From Conoideocrella luteorostrata (taxonomy: Eukaryota; Ascomycota; Sordariomycetes; Hypocreales; Clavicipitaceae): a stretch of DNA of 64,000 nucleotides. A program made the translations under genes and the position numbers. The stretch spans positions 62,001 through 126,000 of the forward strand of contig JASWJB010000071.1 in assembly GCA_032433595.1 (NCBI GenBank). The letters run 5' to 3'. Below the pieces are notes generated by a model. The model was not told the origin of the DNA. It ran no database searches and worked only from the letters and a program-made list of their open reading frames with translations. Of this stretch, positions 1-13,200 are shown in pieces (the stretch's first letter is position 1; every line of letters begins with the position of its first letter).

Positions 1-3000
1 ACTCCTGCTTCATTAACGACTTCGTGCATTTGGTGAGCAACCGTCTTGGTAGGGGCGTGATCCCTGCACCACAGCACAGCTGACATAGTTCCGCTCTCTC
101 CATTGACAGTCACGATGTTGAACTGATCGCGGCGAGAACTCTTGACAGGTGATATGTCGAATCCAAGAAGGTGACCGTGTTGTCGAGCACACTCAACGTG
201 ATCTGCAATTGCATCAGCGGCTGTACATTGTATGACCCATGACCAAAAAAAAAAAAACATTCCAGAAAAACACTCAAACTCACATGGTATGCGGCACTGA
301 TGACAGGATATACAAGCACCTCCTGTCTGGTTACAAGCCTGACACACTTCATCGTATTTGGCACGCGCGATTGATGGAATACCTTCCGAGGGTTCCAATG
401 CCTTCGCGTTCCCAAATTTGACTTCAGGTGTCCAGACCGCACATGTGACATGAACCCAGTTGTTGTCGGCAGTCCTCTTCAGTGGCTCTCGCGGGTTGAC
501 GGGTCGATTCAAATCCTCTTGCTTCTTGCGGTAGTACTCGGCCGCTTTTCTTGCCTGCTGGACCTCGACTCTCTCACGCTCACGGTCCTTTTCGGACATC
601 TTCTTCTTGTGATGCGTAAGCTTTGGTTGCTCTATGAAATCCTGCTCGGTGAATTCCACAGGGCACAATACACATTTGTAGTGCTAGAGTAATCGTTAGC
701 CACGGCAATGCTCAACTTGGCCAGCTATGCCAGGTTTCGGGATACTTACAATTGAAACCTGTGGGCTCTTGTCATTTGAGCACATGTCACAAATCCACTT
801 GCCCTTGATTCGACTATCCAATACCCCATAGCAATTGCGATGCACAGTCAAGCGACATTCTCGACAAGAAAGATGCTGATCGCCCTGGGGTTCCATCTGG
901 TCACAAATAGCGCAAGCAAGTGTGCGCGGCTTCGGCATATCGGGTATTGGAGTCGACTCCGCAGTCTTGTCCTTCTTTCTTGCGATCGTGGTGGTGCTTC
1001 CTGCATCGGAAACAACGGCAGCATCGGCGTCCTTCTCCGGGGCACCTTTTAACTTCTTCCTCGGTGGCTCTTGTCCGTTCGTTGTGGCGGCGGGGGTAGA
1101 ACCGCGATCTGGAGTCATTAGACCCAACTCCTGTGCAGCCTGAAGCTCCTTGAGAAGTTCTTCGTCCTGCTTTCGCTTCCAGGCCTTGCCTCCGGTTTGC
1201 GTAACTTTCTTGGCCACTTCATCCATGTCTTCCCACCGTATAGCATATCTGCGCCACAACTCGGCGCAGCGTCGACAGAGAGCGACCACGTACTGGCTAC
1301 CCTTATCTTTGCTTGTAGCCTTGACACCGTTTTCGTTGACCAGCCCTTGGGTCGTCGGAGCTCGCCGCCATTGTCGGGAAGTGGTGGTCGAGCAAAACTG
1401 ACAGATGAAGCTGCGCTTCTTGTCAGTTGCTTTCTTGGGGTCAAACGCGGAGTCATCGTCGGCATCGGCAACATCATCTGCCGCTTTGGAGGCTGCCGTA
1501 TCTTCCCTTTTCGCAAACCTCTTGCCTTTGCGACCGGAGAATGAGCCCCAAACTTGATGACCGCGCTCGGTCTTTTTCCAAGTGTAGTAGTACCGTACCA
1601 CCTCGCCCGGTTTCTTGGTTTTCACATGTTTCATGACCAGGTGTAACTCTGAGCCAAACTTGGCGACTCCTTCCTCAAATTTCTTGTGCTCCGCAGGGGT
1701 AAAGGATGGTTCCTTGAACAAACTTCGCTCAGTATCAGGAAGGTCTCTCAGAGCGCTGACCGAATCGTAGTCCGAGCGGAACAATGTCTCCAACGCAATA
1801 TCTTGAAGGTTGGTGGATTTTTCTGGCAGCCCCAACTTTTTTGCCATTCCTTGAGCGTCTTTCATATATTTAACGACTTCCTGATTGCTGATGGTATTTG
1901 AAGGTTGAGGCACCCAAAGACGGGTTGATGTGGATCTTGGATCATTTTCATCAGGGTCTTCCCCACGCACTTGATATCCGGGCGGCTCATCTTGTACCCA
2001 TTTTGGCCGTTTGGTGCGGGCTGCCCTTTCAGCTTCTTGGGCAACTTGAGCTTCTTTGGACAGTTTAGGCGCACCTCTGCCCTTTCTGGTCTCCAGTGGC
2101 TTGACGTATTCCACGGGACGGCCCGGCCAGGCCCCTACATTGGCTTGGTGTCGAGGTCCAATACGTGTACTGGCTCGCGGGTGGATTCTGTCATCATAAT
2201 CGAGAGCATCTTCTGGCTTGCAATGCATACCTAGATAGCGCCATGGCCAGAGACTTGCTTGGTAAATTTGCTCCTCCGTACCTTGATGGTGCTCCTGGTT
2301 ATCGGTTGGTGTAGTACGGTTGGTGTCCATGCCATGGTGGTCATCGTCGTCATCGTCAAGAAGGTCATCATCATCCGCATCAGCGCCATTAGGAACATTG
2401 TGAGCCTCAAGTCTGCGCTCCTGTGCTCGGCTGCAAGCCGCACACGACCACGCGAAACCTCGGGATGGTTTCTTGAGCAGGGGTGGCTTAACACAATTCA
2501 TGTGGTACGTGTTCTGACACACGGCACAATCCACCGAGTCATTGCTACGAACAGAGCAGGCATGGTTAGTATTGGGAAAATAACAGAACTTTTAAAGCAC
2601 ATCGCAACCCGTGGCCATTTTTATTCGATCCTCTGCTCTTGGGACAGCGGTCAAAGGCAACGGTGGTGGACGTGGCGCCGCAGCTACAAAGGCAGCAGAA
2701 CAGGCATGCCACCACATGTCGTTGAGCAGTGGCGCTGACAATGGTAGTGTGGATGCGAGGGAAGCGTGGATGCAAGGTGCTCAAAGTGGGTGTGAGTGGG
2801 GAGGGATCCAGCCGCCGATGGCAAAACGTATCCGGATCTGGAGACGGAAGGAAGGATGGAGGGAGGGAGGGCATGAAGTAAGGCTAGAACCAAAGCACCA
2901 CCAGCCAGTCGAGAAGGGTGCAAAACGACTGAGCGGAGCGGCGAGCAAGAAGAAAGGAGAAAAAAAAGGAAAAGACGGCAGAAAACGGGAAAAGGGCCAT

Positions 3001-4642
3001 TTTCGCGGCTACGCAAAAGATTTCTGGACCCTCTCAGAAGCGACACGGAAACAGAAATAAAGAACAGTCGCCAGGTCCCGGTTGACCGGTGACAGACAGG
3101 TACGTACCTTGCACAATAGCCGGTGCATCTCTTGCAGAGCTTAACGGCGCTAGTGAGCTCCTTGCCACGCCCTTGCTCCACCAACACAAACTTCCAGCGC
3201 TCGTCTAGCACCTTCTTGACCCTGTCCGGCACGTTGACTATGGTCGATGTGGGAAGCAGGTCGTAGTTCTTCTGTATATAGCGGTCATACAGCTTCTCAT
3301 ACCAGAAACAATCGGGCGTCTTGCGGTAGACGTCCAGGTTGTCGATTTCCACTCGATGCTGGATCAGACACTTTCCGCGCAGGGCAGTCAAAGGGCTCAC
3401 GTCGGAATGCATGGTTGCAAAGACAAGCCGCGTATCCGGCGTCTTTCGCCCAATGTCCTTTGGGCGGTAGAACCAGTTGATGCGCACCATGTCCACCCGC
3501 TTCGAGTCGCTCTGCGAATGCACAAATTCCATAATGCGTCCCAAGTAATAGGGCTCCCCCGGCGGTTCGCACACCAGGTACACATGATCTGCGTGTCGTA
3601 GTTAGCCGGCATGCTGCTGAAATTGCCCATTGCCTTGTCCTCCGAAAATGCGTGTGAAGGAGTGGGTCCCGGCTGCGCCGCTTGGTGCTACTGGGACAAA
3701 CAACCAAAGTCCAAAGCGCCGACTCCCAAGGCGCCAGCAGTTCACTATGAATCCCACTTTGCATTTGCATTTGCACCTGCACTTGCTTGCACCTGCACTT
3801 GCCCTTGCACTTGCCCTTGTACTAGCACCTGGCACTGGCACTTCCACGCGCGCGATCACTCACCATTTGGTTCCAGCACCGTCCCATCGTCCGCCACCAT
3901 GCGCCCATTTGCATCAGCGTGATGGTTGCAGTTGTCAAACGTGAGCATGTTGGTGTCCGGCCAGGATGACCCCGATACAAGCGCTGCCTGTCCTGACGCA
4001 GCCTTCTTGTTCGGAACTGATGTCGTCGTAGCTAATTTTCGTTTTCGAGTGCCCGGCACCGCGCCTGATGGCTGCGCTGCTTGCAATGCACTTGTTGTGA
4101 TGCCTGGTGTTGTGTCCTTGGATCCATTTTGAGATGCGGCAGCGGCTTTGGCTTCTTCCGCCGCAGCCCTCCGCGAACCTACTGATCGAGGCGTGTTGTC
4201 CCCATTTGTGCCGGCGTCAGATTTCCTCGACGATTTTTTACCACCTTCCGGGTCCTTCTTATCGTAATAATCAAAGGAATCCATCTCAATGTCTTTATCC
4301 TCTGCGTAGTTAACACGGCCGCCTCTATTACGAGAGCGCGTGCCGTATGGTGCAGCCATATCGGCACTTAAATCCTTGGCAGAATCAAAATTAGATGCAG
4401 CGTTCACAAAATCAGACGGTGATTGCGTGTCCGCAGTTGTGACTTTGGAGTCCTGCCGGGGAAGTTTCAGTCAGCAAAATGTGCTGGTCAATCAAAAGAG
4501 TGACGTATTGTGACGACAACCATGCGATGTAAGAGCCGCCCAAAAAGGGCGGGTCGAAAAGTTCATAGCAGGGAAAAAGAAGAAGTACATAAAGCCAAAT
4601 AGGCATCCGGAAAAAGTCAGGACTCACATTTTGTTGCGCCAT
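1..4642 (-). CDS. snt2: Snt2-type chromatin reader (BAH, PHD, ELM2/SANT, GATA-like, extended PHD), 3' partial
   Basis: Exons read on the minus strand: 4642-4628, 4452-3864, 3588-3108, 2544-750, 683-284 and 202-1. All phases match, and the protein runs off the window after about 1160 residues. In order it shows an acidic, basic and serine-rich N-terminus; a BAH domain starting at DHVYLVCEPPGE; a PHD finger split across an intron (CKRCTGYCA / DCAVCQNTYHMNC); an ELM2/SANT block ending in a SANT helix (FTPAEHKKFEEGVAKFG); a GATA-like zinc finger (CQFC...CRRC); a second PHD (CAICDQ...WICDMC); and an extended PHD (YKCVLCPVEF ... YHVECARQHG). This order is that of fungal Snt2, which in budding yeast works with Ecm5 and the Rpd3 deacetylase at stress-responsive promoters. 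The first exon codes only five residues; this start was chosen because MAQQN lies just before a GTGAGT donor in the right phase. The third intron is unusually long (563 nt). Confidence 0.93.
3763..3843. repeat. Imperfect TTGCAC/TTGCCC tandem repeat inside snt2 intron 2
   Basis: On the plus strand this stretch is a degenerate array of 6-mers of the type TTGCAC, TTGCCC and TTGCAT. It lies wholly within the 275-nt intron between snt2 exons 2 and 3. No role can be inferred; it is probably a slippage microsatellite. Confidence 0.7.
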
Positions 4643-6936
4643 GGCACCGACAGATCATTTGCGCGGACGTGAGATGAGGCGAGATGTGTGTGAAGAAGGC
4701 ATGCCCACGCCAGCTATTTATGTGTAAAGAACGGGGAGCGTCGTATGTAAGAAGCTAGGGAGTGAAATAGGATTAAGATTTAGTGATTTCGAGGTGACGA
4801 AAAGCTTGCCACGCACAACGCCAAAGCTCCAGCGAACAAAGGGTGAAAATTAAAAGTCTTGACAACGAGAATCACCTCGAAACGCGGCGCATGGAGTGGG
4901 AGGCAAGGTTGAAAGAGAAGAGAGGTCTGGTTCCAAGGCGCCGAGAGAAGGAAGAAACGTCCTGGCACCCCCGAGCGGCGGCCCTGGTCTGGCTCGATAC
5001 GTCCGCGCTGTACCAGAGCATGGGTGGGACGGCACTAGCGGCTCAGGTACATGGTGAGTAGCTGCTAGCGCCACATCAGGCACATTCCTCGCCCAAGGAC
5101 GGGCTTTTTGCATTTTTTAAGATGAAAGTAACTTTATATATACATCACACACCCCGGCCGTCAAGTGCTACCTCAGTCTCCACGAAGGCCCGCCAGGTCT
5201 CACACCATTGATGGGTGGACGCATCTCAACTCAGTTTTTGCGAGGCGTTCATCAGCGCCCACCAAGAGTAGTAGAGCCGACGATGGGAAAACGTTCGAGA
5301 TTCGAGCATTCAAGTCGTGAAGATGCACGGAGAGGCACGCGAGAGTAAACTCTGTGGATCCAACAGCGCAATTAATACTGAAACTATGGCCAAAACGCCT
5401 TATACGCCAAAAGCCTTCGTAGAAGAGGCGAAGGGTTGAGTTGCTTTGGAGTCCCAGGCACCCTCACGCGCAGGCGGACTGAGACGGTCTGAAAACATGT
5501 GGCCTTGCCGTTATCATTATCCCAAACTGTGACACTCCTCGGCTGGCATGACTGGCCGGCGTACACGAATTTGCGTTTGCCTGTTGCTAAGAAACAACAC
5601 GTCTTCTATTAAAGGTGGCGCCGCAGAGAGTGCCTGAAAAGTAAAGACGAACGCGCGTGGAGGTCCATCCATCAATTAAGTTGCAGACCGGCTTTTAACA
5701 CATCCGCCACCATGCGCGGAAGAGTCTGTCCATCTGGCTGTCGCTGCTACTCCTGGAGAGTCATGAGCGGATATGTTCGAGCGTGCGTAACATTTCGCAC
5801 CACTGCCAGTCACCATGGGAGACGTAGCGACGGCTGGCCTGATGCAACAGATCAGGTCTTCTGTGCGTTCATATTGACAGTTCCTCTTTGAAAAGTTGGG
5901 AGGGATGAGTACACAAGCACACAAGTACAGTTCTCTTAAAAGCGCAGTCACAACTAAGCTCGATTAGGCCACCACTCTACGGAGCAGTGACAGAGTATGA
6001 TCAAGACCATCACCATAACGCATAACTCAGCACAGCATGACTAAGAACCCATGGATGCTGCGAAAAGTCCTTGAAGCGGGTAGAACGGAGAGCGCTCCCG
6101 AGTTAGCAATTATAATACCATGATCGCTACAAAAAAGGTACAGAGAACACGTCCTGCATGTTCCTTCTTTAAAGCATGTACCTAGGTAGAGGTGAACCCC
6201 TTAGCGAGCAAGGTTATAGTTCAGTGGCAGCTATCCTACTTTGATTACGAGGTGCCCCAATCAGGCTTAGTTGCGCATATGCATTAAGAAAAGTTGCACG
6301 GAGTACCTGCACGGTTATGTACTCGGGAGGGATGGGTGGCTGTCGGGCCACGCCACACACATTGTGATTCTGGGCTGCGTTTCGGGCTTCATTTGTCCGT
6401 GCCTTTGACGGTATTGTGTGTCTGGGGTGAAATCCTTTCGACCGCCCCGCCGACGCTTTCCTTATCACCTTCCAAAGTAGTTACGGAGTACGCAGTGAAT
6501 GTCTGCTTAAAGGCGATAAAAAAAATGACGGTGGCAAGTCCATGGCAGGTCCATGGCAGGTCCTTCATGGCCACATGCAAAGCGCAGCTGCCGAGCGTGC
6601 AACTGTCCGGCGTGGTTGTTGACATAATGTATCAAGGTAGCAGTTAGTTATGGCCACCGAATACTGTGAGGCATACGCCGCCAAAGCTGGGTAGACAGGG
6701 TAGCTCGTTTCACCGCCGGTTTTTCTTTCGTGCTGTTCATTTTAATGCCCATGACGATAGGAGAATATTTGCTGCTTGGATGATCAACCTACCACATCCA
6801 CCTACTCCGCTCACCTACTTATTGGAAAAGGCATTTCAAGGCACTCCAAGCGAGTCAGATGAGGGTTACTTTTGTTCGACACCTTCCCCCTCTGTGTCAT
6901 GAGCAGTTACAGTATATACGTCAGAAAATATGTTAT

Positions 6937-6969
6937 CTACAACTCCGTAACTACGGAGTAGAGTTGTAG
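6937..6969. repeat. Inverted repeat with 9-bp perfect arms
   Basis: CTACAACTC at 6937-6945 pairs perfectly with GAGTTGTAG at 6961-6969. The interior holds ACTCCGTA and TACGGAGT, so a second, inner pairing is possible. It belongs to the window-wide TACGGAGTA family. Confidence 0.8.
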
Positions 6970-8833
6970 TAGTTAGTATCTGGGCACAATTACCGATACG
7001 CATTTGAGTACTCCCTAGTGCCCGGCACTCTTTCGTCGGATGGATGCGTTAGTTAGTTACCTGGCTGCCTGGGTTGTTGCCACCGAGACGAGTTTCGGCA
7101 TGCCAAGAGCCCTGGAGCTAACGTGAGTGAAGTGGGCGAAATCTGAACACCTGCCCGTGTCTTACATGCCATAGCTGACCTAGAATGGCGCTGTCTGCGA
7201 TTACGGTGGGATGATATCGTGTTCATCCCGCTCTCTTTCCTAACCAGACAATTGTGATTTTGGTGAGCCGCAAACCGTCCTCTTGTCCATTGACGATACA
7301 ACACAGAAAGGTGTCGAGAGCCCGGGGAGTGAAAAACAAGGCGGAACTTTCCATCCCAGCCCTCAGAGATGTGGAGAGGCCACGCAGAATCATATCATTG
7401 AACTGCGCATGATGCAGAGCAGCCTTGCACGACGCAGTGCGCATAGCACTGCATCCACGAAGACTACATGTGAAACGACCACAAGGCTGCTGACGGCAGA
7501 GCTATTATTCTGACAGATAGCTGAGACAGGGCAATTTGATCGGTTGCTTGGTTGGAGAGGCTATCGCGCGACACAGGAACAAGAGAGGGTAGAGTTGCCC
7601 AAGGGATGCGGGCATGCACTTTCTGGCCCAGGGCGACAGGATGGGAAACGACCATGTGAGTAAGGGTGGTTAAGTAATAAGCGATGGGCGAGTCAACGGG
7701 CGACGACGACGATAGTCAAAAGTCAGCAGTTCGGCGTATTGCCTGGTTGTACCTTGTACCGAGAAGAGACGAGACACAATGAGATGGCGAGGACCACATT
7801 TCTGGCAGCAGCACTGCCAAGGCACAACACCGAACCAACACCAGACCAGTCAGTCGCCCGAGTCCAACCGGGCGGTACTGCCGGGACTCGTGGGGCGGCC
7901 TGGCTAATAAGGCTAACAAGCTGGTACTCCGTAAGGTACGCGCCACCCCAACGACCGCTCGCCCAATTGTCTTTCCTGCGGCACAGACGACTAACTAACT
8001 CACACTCGCTCACTCCATCAAACTCTCCTCAGGACAGTGCCCACGCTGCCAGCTGCTGTGGGACCAGGTCCTTTGCAATTCTAGGTACTCCGTAGAATGC
8101 GAGGATTCAACGGCAAGCAAGTCTGGGCCATGCATTACGATATAAATAGGAGCTGGGTGGTCGCAGTTATAGCCCTCGGCCCCCAGTAGCAACAGGAGGA
8201 TGGATTTGTTGGCTGCCGTTGCTTTTCGCCGCGTCCGCACCGACTATTGCACACATCCAAAACCCCTTCCTTCGGCCCCGGTGGTCGCAGGCTGCAGCCG
8301 GGCACTTCAACCCCAAGCGCACCCGTCATGCTACTACATGTTGGATCCTCTCACGATATGCAGTCGTCAGCTAGTGTGCATTGCGCCGCGAAGGGCTGTC
8401 ATTGTAGACTATCCGCGACGCTGGAAATCCTAATGCAGCAACATGATCTTAGTCCGAGACGCCTTCGTGTCGGCAACCACCGTGACGGAAGGGGATGATG
8501 CGATTTCAGCCATAAATATGCTGCACGGGGGCCAGCGCCAACACGGTATCGCAGGCATGCCTGTCTGTATGCCCAGGCTTCTTGGTAGGCATGGATAGAT
8601 AGGCGCATGGGCAAGCTTGAGTGCACAAAATTAATGTCAATAGGAATACGTACAATACTCCATACGATAACAAGACCATACAGCACGGGAGGCAGCATCT
8701 CGGCTGATGTGGTGCAGCTTAGCGTTGCCCAATCACCAGCAGCGCCGTCCTCGAATGGGAATGGCACAGGGTTTTGCTTACTGGCCAATGGTAGGTCGCG
8801 GGGCAGCCCTTGAAGAGCCTGTACTAACCAACT

Positions 8834-8853
8834 AGTACGGAGTGCTCCGTACT
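8834..8853. repeat. Inverted repeat of the TACGGAG family, 9-bp arms, 2-bp spacer
   Basis: AGTACGGAG at 8834-8842 and CTCCGTACT at 8845-8853 are perfect reverse complements separated by TG. It is intergenic, upstream of the HELQ-like gene. Confidence 0.85.
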
Positions 8854-10271
8854 GAATCGGAAATGCAGCATGCGTGAGACGCCGTGGGTTGGGAGGGGCG
8901 TGTCAAGGTGTGCGTAATTTTGTAAGCAAATACAAGGTACTTACGGACCACACCCACTTTCGGACAACCTGTAGCCACATCAGCAGCCCTCGAATATCGT
9001 CAAAACCAGCGGCACAAGAGAGCTGACAATTGCAATAACCAGTGTTTCCTAGCTAGAACGTTGCCACTCGTGGCAGAGGCCTTCAAGAGCAATGTGAGTA
9101 TTTGCGGCTGCTACCACAATCTGCACTGGAAGCGCTGCCGGTGTTGCGTGCTAGAATTGCAAGCATAGTTAGATTTGAAATGTGTTACATATTGAGTGTT
9201 GTATTTAGCTGGGAATCGTGTAAAGCTAGCTATAAAGGTGCCGAATCCATGCCTGAGGCCGCAAATGCTTATCCAACTTATCTACCCACACATCTGACGA
9301 TCCTGACCGTAACGCCTTGGTTCTAGTTCGCTGCCTCAGCTAAGATGTGTAAGACAAAGCAGCGGAGCTGTTAATACGTAGGAGGCACATTCAATAATGC
9401 GTGGGGTTGAACCTATGTGACGGGGCCTTGTTCATCCTTGTGAGAGAGCTGTTGCCAGTGCTCAAATGTATCTAAACGCGTCTAGGCACCTCGAATTCGA
9501 CTCGAAAGCGTTGTTCTTGGTATTCTCCACTAGGCTGCAGCTTACGGATTGCTTTACTTATCTTTAACCGTAGATATCGTATTTTGAATCACTTTTGGTA
9601 TATTGAGACATTGTTATTCTAGTGATTTAGTTATTTTTATTAATCGCCGAAGAATTGCACGAGAAAGGTCCTGGTGTGGCAGGAGGCAAAACGAGGGGGT
9701 CCGAAAGTGGGTGTGGTCCCTAAAGTATGTGACCGACGTTATAATTACTCCGTACTTAGTGCAAGAGTGTCCTTCTGGGCTTGGCGTGTGTGCCGGGCGT
9801 GGTGTCCAGATTTGTCCATATGTCAGCAGGTGTCAGGAACGCCCCGCGTTTAAGTGGCTCTGGCCTGCCTGTCCTTGTTTATCCGCTTACCTGCGTCCGG
9901 CCGCTGGTGCTGCAACACTTCGTCTCAGTCGCCTTTCCAGCCCTCCTTCCTGCCAAATCTGAAATCTAGTCGCACCCGCACGTGACTGCGCGTTTTGCCG
10001 CCACGCCACATTGACATGCTTTGGGCCCGCTAACGTCGTACGTGACTGTGACGATCTTTGGTACAATGTGCGGAAGCTTTATCGACAAGTGACTGACACG
10101 TTGAGCCTCTGGTTTATTTTTCTGAAGATTATTTGCTTCTATGTGTGGGGCCTTTTGATATGAGAGGCAAGCATCTGATGATATTTTAAATCCAATCATC
10201 ACTTGGCGTTGTCTGGCATCAACGTTCTCCCTGTCTTCAGTAGGCGCCTCTTCATTAATTGCGCCGCAGCC

Positions 10272-13200
10272 ATGAAGAGCATGCGAGGTCTGTTACACAA
10301 GACTAGTATTCAGGAGGCTTATGAGCAACAGAGAGCGTATTCTCCACAATCGATTGCCGGCCGAAAACGAACTTGGTCCAGCGATGATGACTCTCCGACA
10401 TCTCCTTTGACTGCTGATGCGTCTTCGCACGCAACTGTCCCGTTTCAAAAAGCTATTAATCTCCCCTCCGCTCCCGCTCGTCTCTCGGCGAGCAAAATAT
10501 TAGACTTGAAACAAACTTATGGAGAGGCTACAGAGTATTCTCAGAGAAGGCTAATCTCAGCCACCCCATTGTCCTCCCAAGATCCAGAGCTAAATCTAGC
10601 TAATGCAATATATGGTCTACCTTGCGAAATCGTATCGAACTTTGCTTCCGTAGGCATCAACCATATTTATCCCTGGCAGAAAAACTGCTTAAAAGGCCCC
10701 GGACTTTTGGCTGGAGAAAGAAACCTTGTATATTGTGCTCCAACCGGGGGTGGTAAATCGTTGGTGGCAGATTGTGAGCCAGACTATCCTGGTTGCCGCG
10801 GAATTCATTATGTAGCTAATAAAACACTCAGTGCTTATGCTTAAACGAATAATAGGCAAGCCTGGCACGAAAGCTCTTCTCGTCCTACCATACGTCGCGC
10901 TTGTGCAAGAAAAAGTAGGCTGGCTACGCAAGATTGTACGAAACGTCAAAAGTTTGGAACATCCTACTAAAGGAGATGCCCCGATTGGGCCCTGGCGTCT
11001 ACGCGCAGACTATGGAACTATTCGTGTTATTGGTTTCTTTGGAGGTGGGAAGGTAAGGGCTATGTGGGATGATTTTGATATTGGCGTTTGCACAATGGAG
11101 AAGGTAAGAGGCGTCGTAAAAGATGGCTTAACGCTTTTTTTACTGACGAAACACCTGCTAGGCGAATGCGTTGATCAACACAGCTATCACCGATTCATCA
11201 ATTTCTAAACTACGAGCTGTAGTTCTAGACGAGCTTCACATGATTGACGACTACCATCGTGGGTACATTCTCGAGCTTATTGCTACCAAGCTTATGAGCC
11301 TTGGGCAAGAGCTTCAGATCATAGGCATGAGTGCAACGCTCCCAGTAAGACCGTCTATGCCACTTAGTCTGCGCCTTTCGATTTTACTTACAGAATGTAG
11401 AACTTGAGTCTGCTTGCAACCTGGCTCAACGCACATTCTTATGAGACACGGTACAGACCTGTGCCGATCGAGGAACATCTCGTTTACGATGGCAAGATTT
11501 TCCTTGCCGGCCCCAATGACGGACTAGGGCACACCCCTTCGCAATTAAGCAGTCAGGATGTTACAGAGGGGAAGGCTACCCCCGCTCGACGTGTCGATAA
11601 CTCCACACAAAAGGAGTTTGCAGATATTTTGCTCAACTCTGTTGTGTCACTTTCTTATGAAACGGCTAGCATGGGATACGGTGTGTTGGTTTTTGCTGGC
11701 AGCCGGGCCGTATGTGAGTCCAATGCTCGCTGGATCAGCCGTGTTATGCCGCAGCCGGATGAACTTGATGCGGAAATTCTCCATAAGCGAATGAGTTTGC
11801 TAGGTGACTTGCGCAGCTTAAGCACTGGGGTAGACCCGGTTCTCGAAGAAACAGTGCTGTACGGCGTGGCATTTCATCGTAAGTACTTCATTAGGCCGCA
11901 TCTATCCCGGTTGTTTTCGCGTACTGATAAAGCCAAGATGTAAGATCCTTGCAAATTCAGCGGTCCACGTTTGTGCAGCTGACTGAATAGGCCGGTTTGA
12001 CGAGCGAGGAGAGAGATCTTATCGCTGACGCATATGATGCTGGAACCATTCTTGTTTGTGTAGCTACCTGCAGTCTTGCTGCTGGCATCAATTTGTAAGC
12101 TTCTAAAGTGGTATTCGTTGAGCCTGACTTTTCCTAACACAAATGCTGCAAGGCCTGCCCGCAGGGTTATCTTACACAACGTAAGGATGGGTAGAGAGTA
12201 CATTGGTCCAGCAATGCTCAGACAAATGAGAGGGAGAGCAGGCAGGCAAGGTAAAACGCCTGTTGGGGAAACGTATCTATGCTGTCGGCGAGAGGATCTG
12301 GAACATGTTTTGGAGCTTATGCATGCAGATATACCCAAAGTATCAAGTTGTCTTAGCACCGAAAACCGACGGATTCAGAGGTAGGCGAGTTATTTCCTGT
12401 AAACTCTCATGTGACACTGACATCATATTTAGGGCCGTACTGGAAATCGTATCCATCCGTCTTGCTACAAGCCAAGAGTCTATACTGGAGTATTTTTCTA
12501 AATCACTGTTGAATGACTCACAATCGTCCGAGTTCATTCTCAGAAATGTTCAGTCCAGCCTCCAGGAGCTTCAGAATATGGGCCTAGTGATCACGGGCTC
12601 CTTTTCTAATTTCGAGCCCACGCGGTTGGGGAAAGCTATAGTCGCCTCAGCAATTGATCCGGACGATGGTGTCTTCGTTCACGATGAACTCGGCAAAGCC
12701 CTCCGAGCGTTTGTCATGGATGGCGAGATGCACATTCTTTACGTCTTGACACCTGTTCAAGACTATGGCACCGCCGTCAACTGGCAAGTGTTTCGTAACG
12801 AAATGGAAAAACTCGATGACAGCGGTTTACGAGTACTTAATTTTCTAGGAATTAAGCCTACCTTCATTCATCGACTGTAAGTTAAGGTCTTTAATTGCTC
12901 TGTTGCCCAGACCATTGTCATCTAACAGTCGGAAGCGCTCAAGGGGCAGCTTTGAAGGAAACGACGCCAGAGGAGAAGCAAGTCGCGCGAGTATATCGTC
13001 GATTCTATCTAGCCATGCAGCTCCGGGACCTTTGCAACGAGATACCTATACATAGGGTGGCGAGGAAATATGACATGCCGCGGGGTTCTGTGCAGACTCT
13101 GTCACAAACGTGTCAAGGATTTGCTGCCGGCATGGTGAAGTTTTGCGAACAAATGGACTGGGGGTACGTAGCTAAGTTACAACTTCTGTCTCTAAGCATC

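Larger units (their letters stand above)
4643..10271. other. Gene-free divergent intergenic region between snt2 and the HELQ-like gene
   Basis: This 5.6-kb stretch lies upstream of two divergently transcribed genes. The open frames in it are short and start without recognisable motifs, and none looks like a conserved protein. It carries exact copies of the dispersed motif TACGGAGTA/TACTCCGTA at 6482, 6952, 7925, 8086 and 9746, and an inverted pair at 8834-8853. A TATAAATA box at about 8140 precedes a 77-codon frame at 8200-8433, but that frame has no recognisable features and is not called. Small lineage-specific genes or non-coding RNAs cannot be excluded. Confidence 0.7.

Noticed and set aside
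2684..3583. Single 299-codon frame as a separate BAH protein
   Set aside because: Its first part is snt2 exon 3. The rest is intron, and splicing at 3107/2545 restores the PHD finger in phase.
8200..8433. 77-codon frame downstream of a TATAAATA box
   Set aside because: No domain, no signal peptide of convincing quality and no splice structure; TATA-like strings are common by chance.
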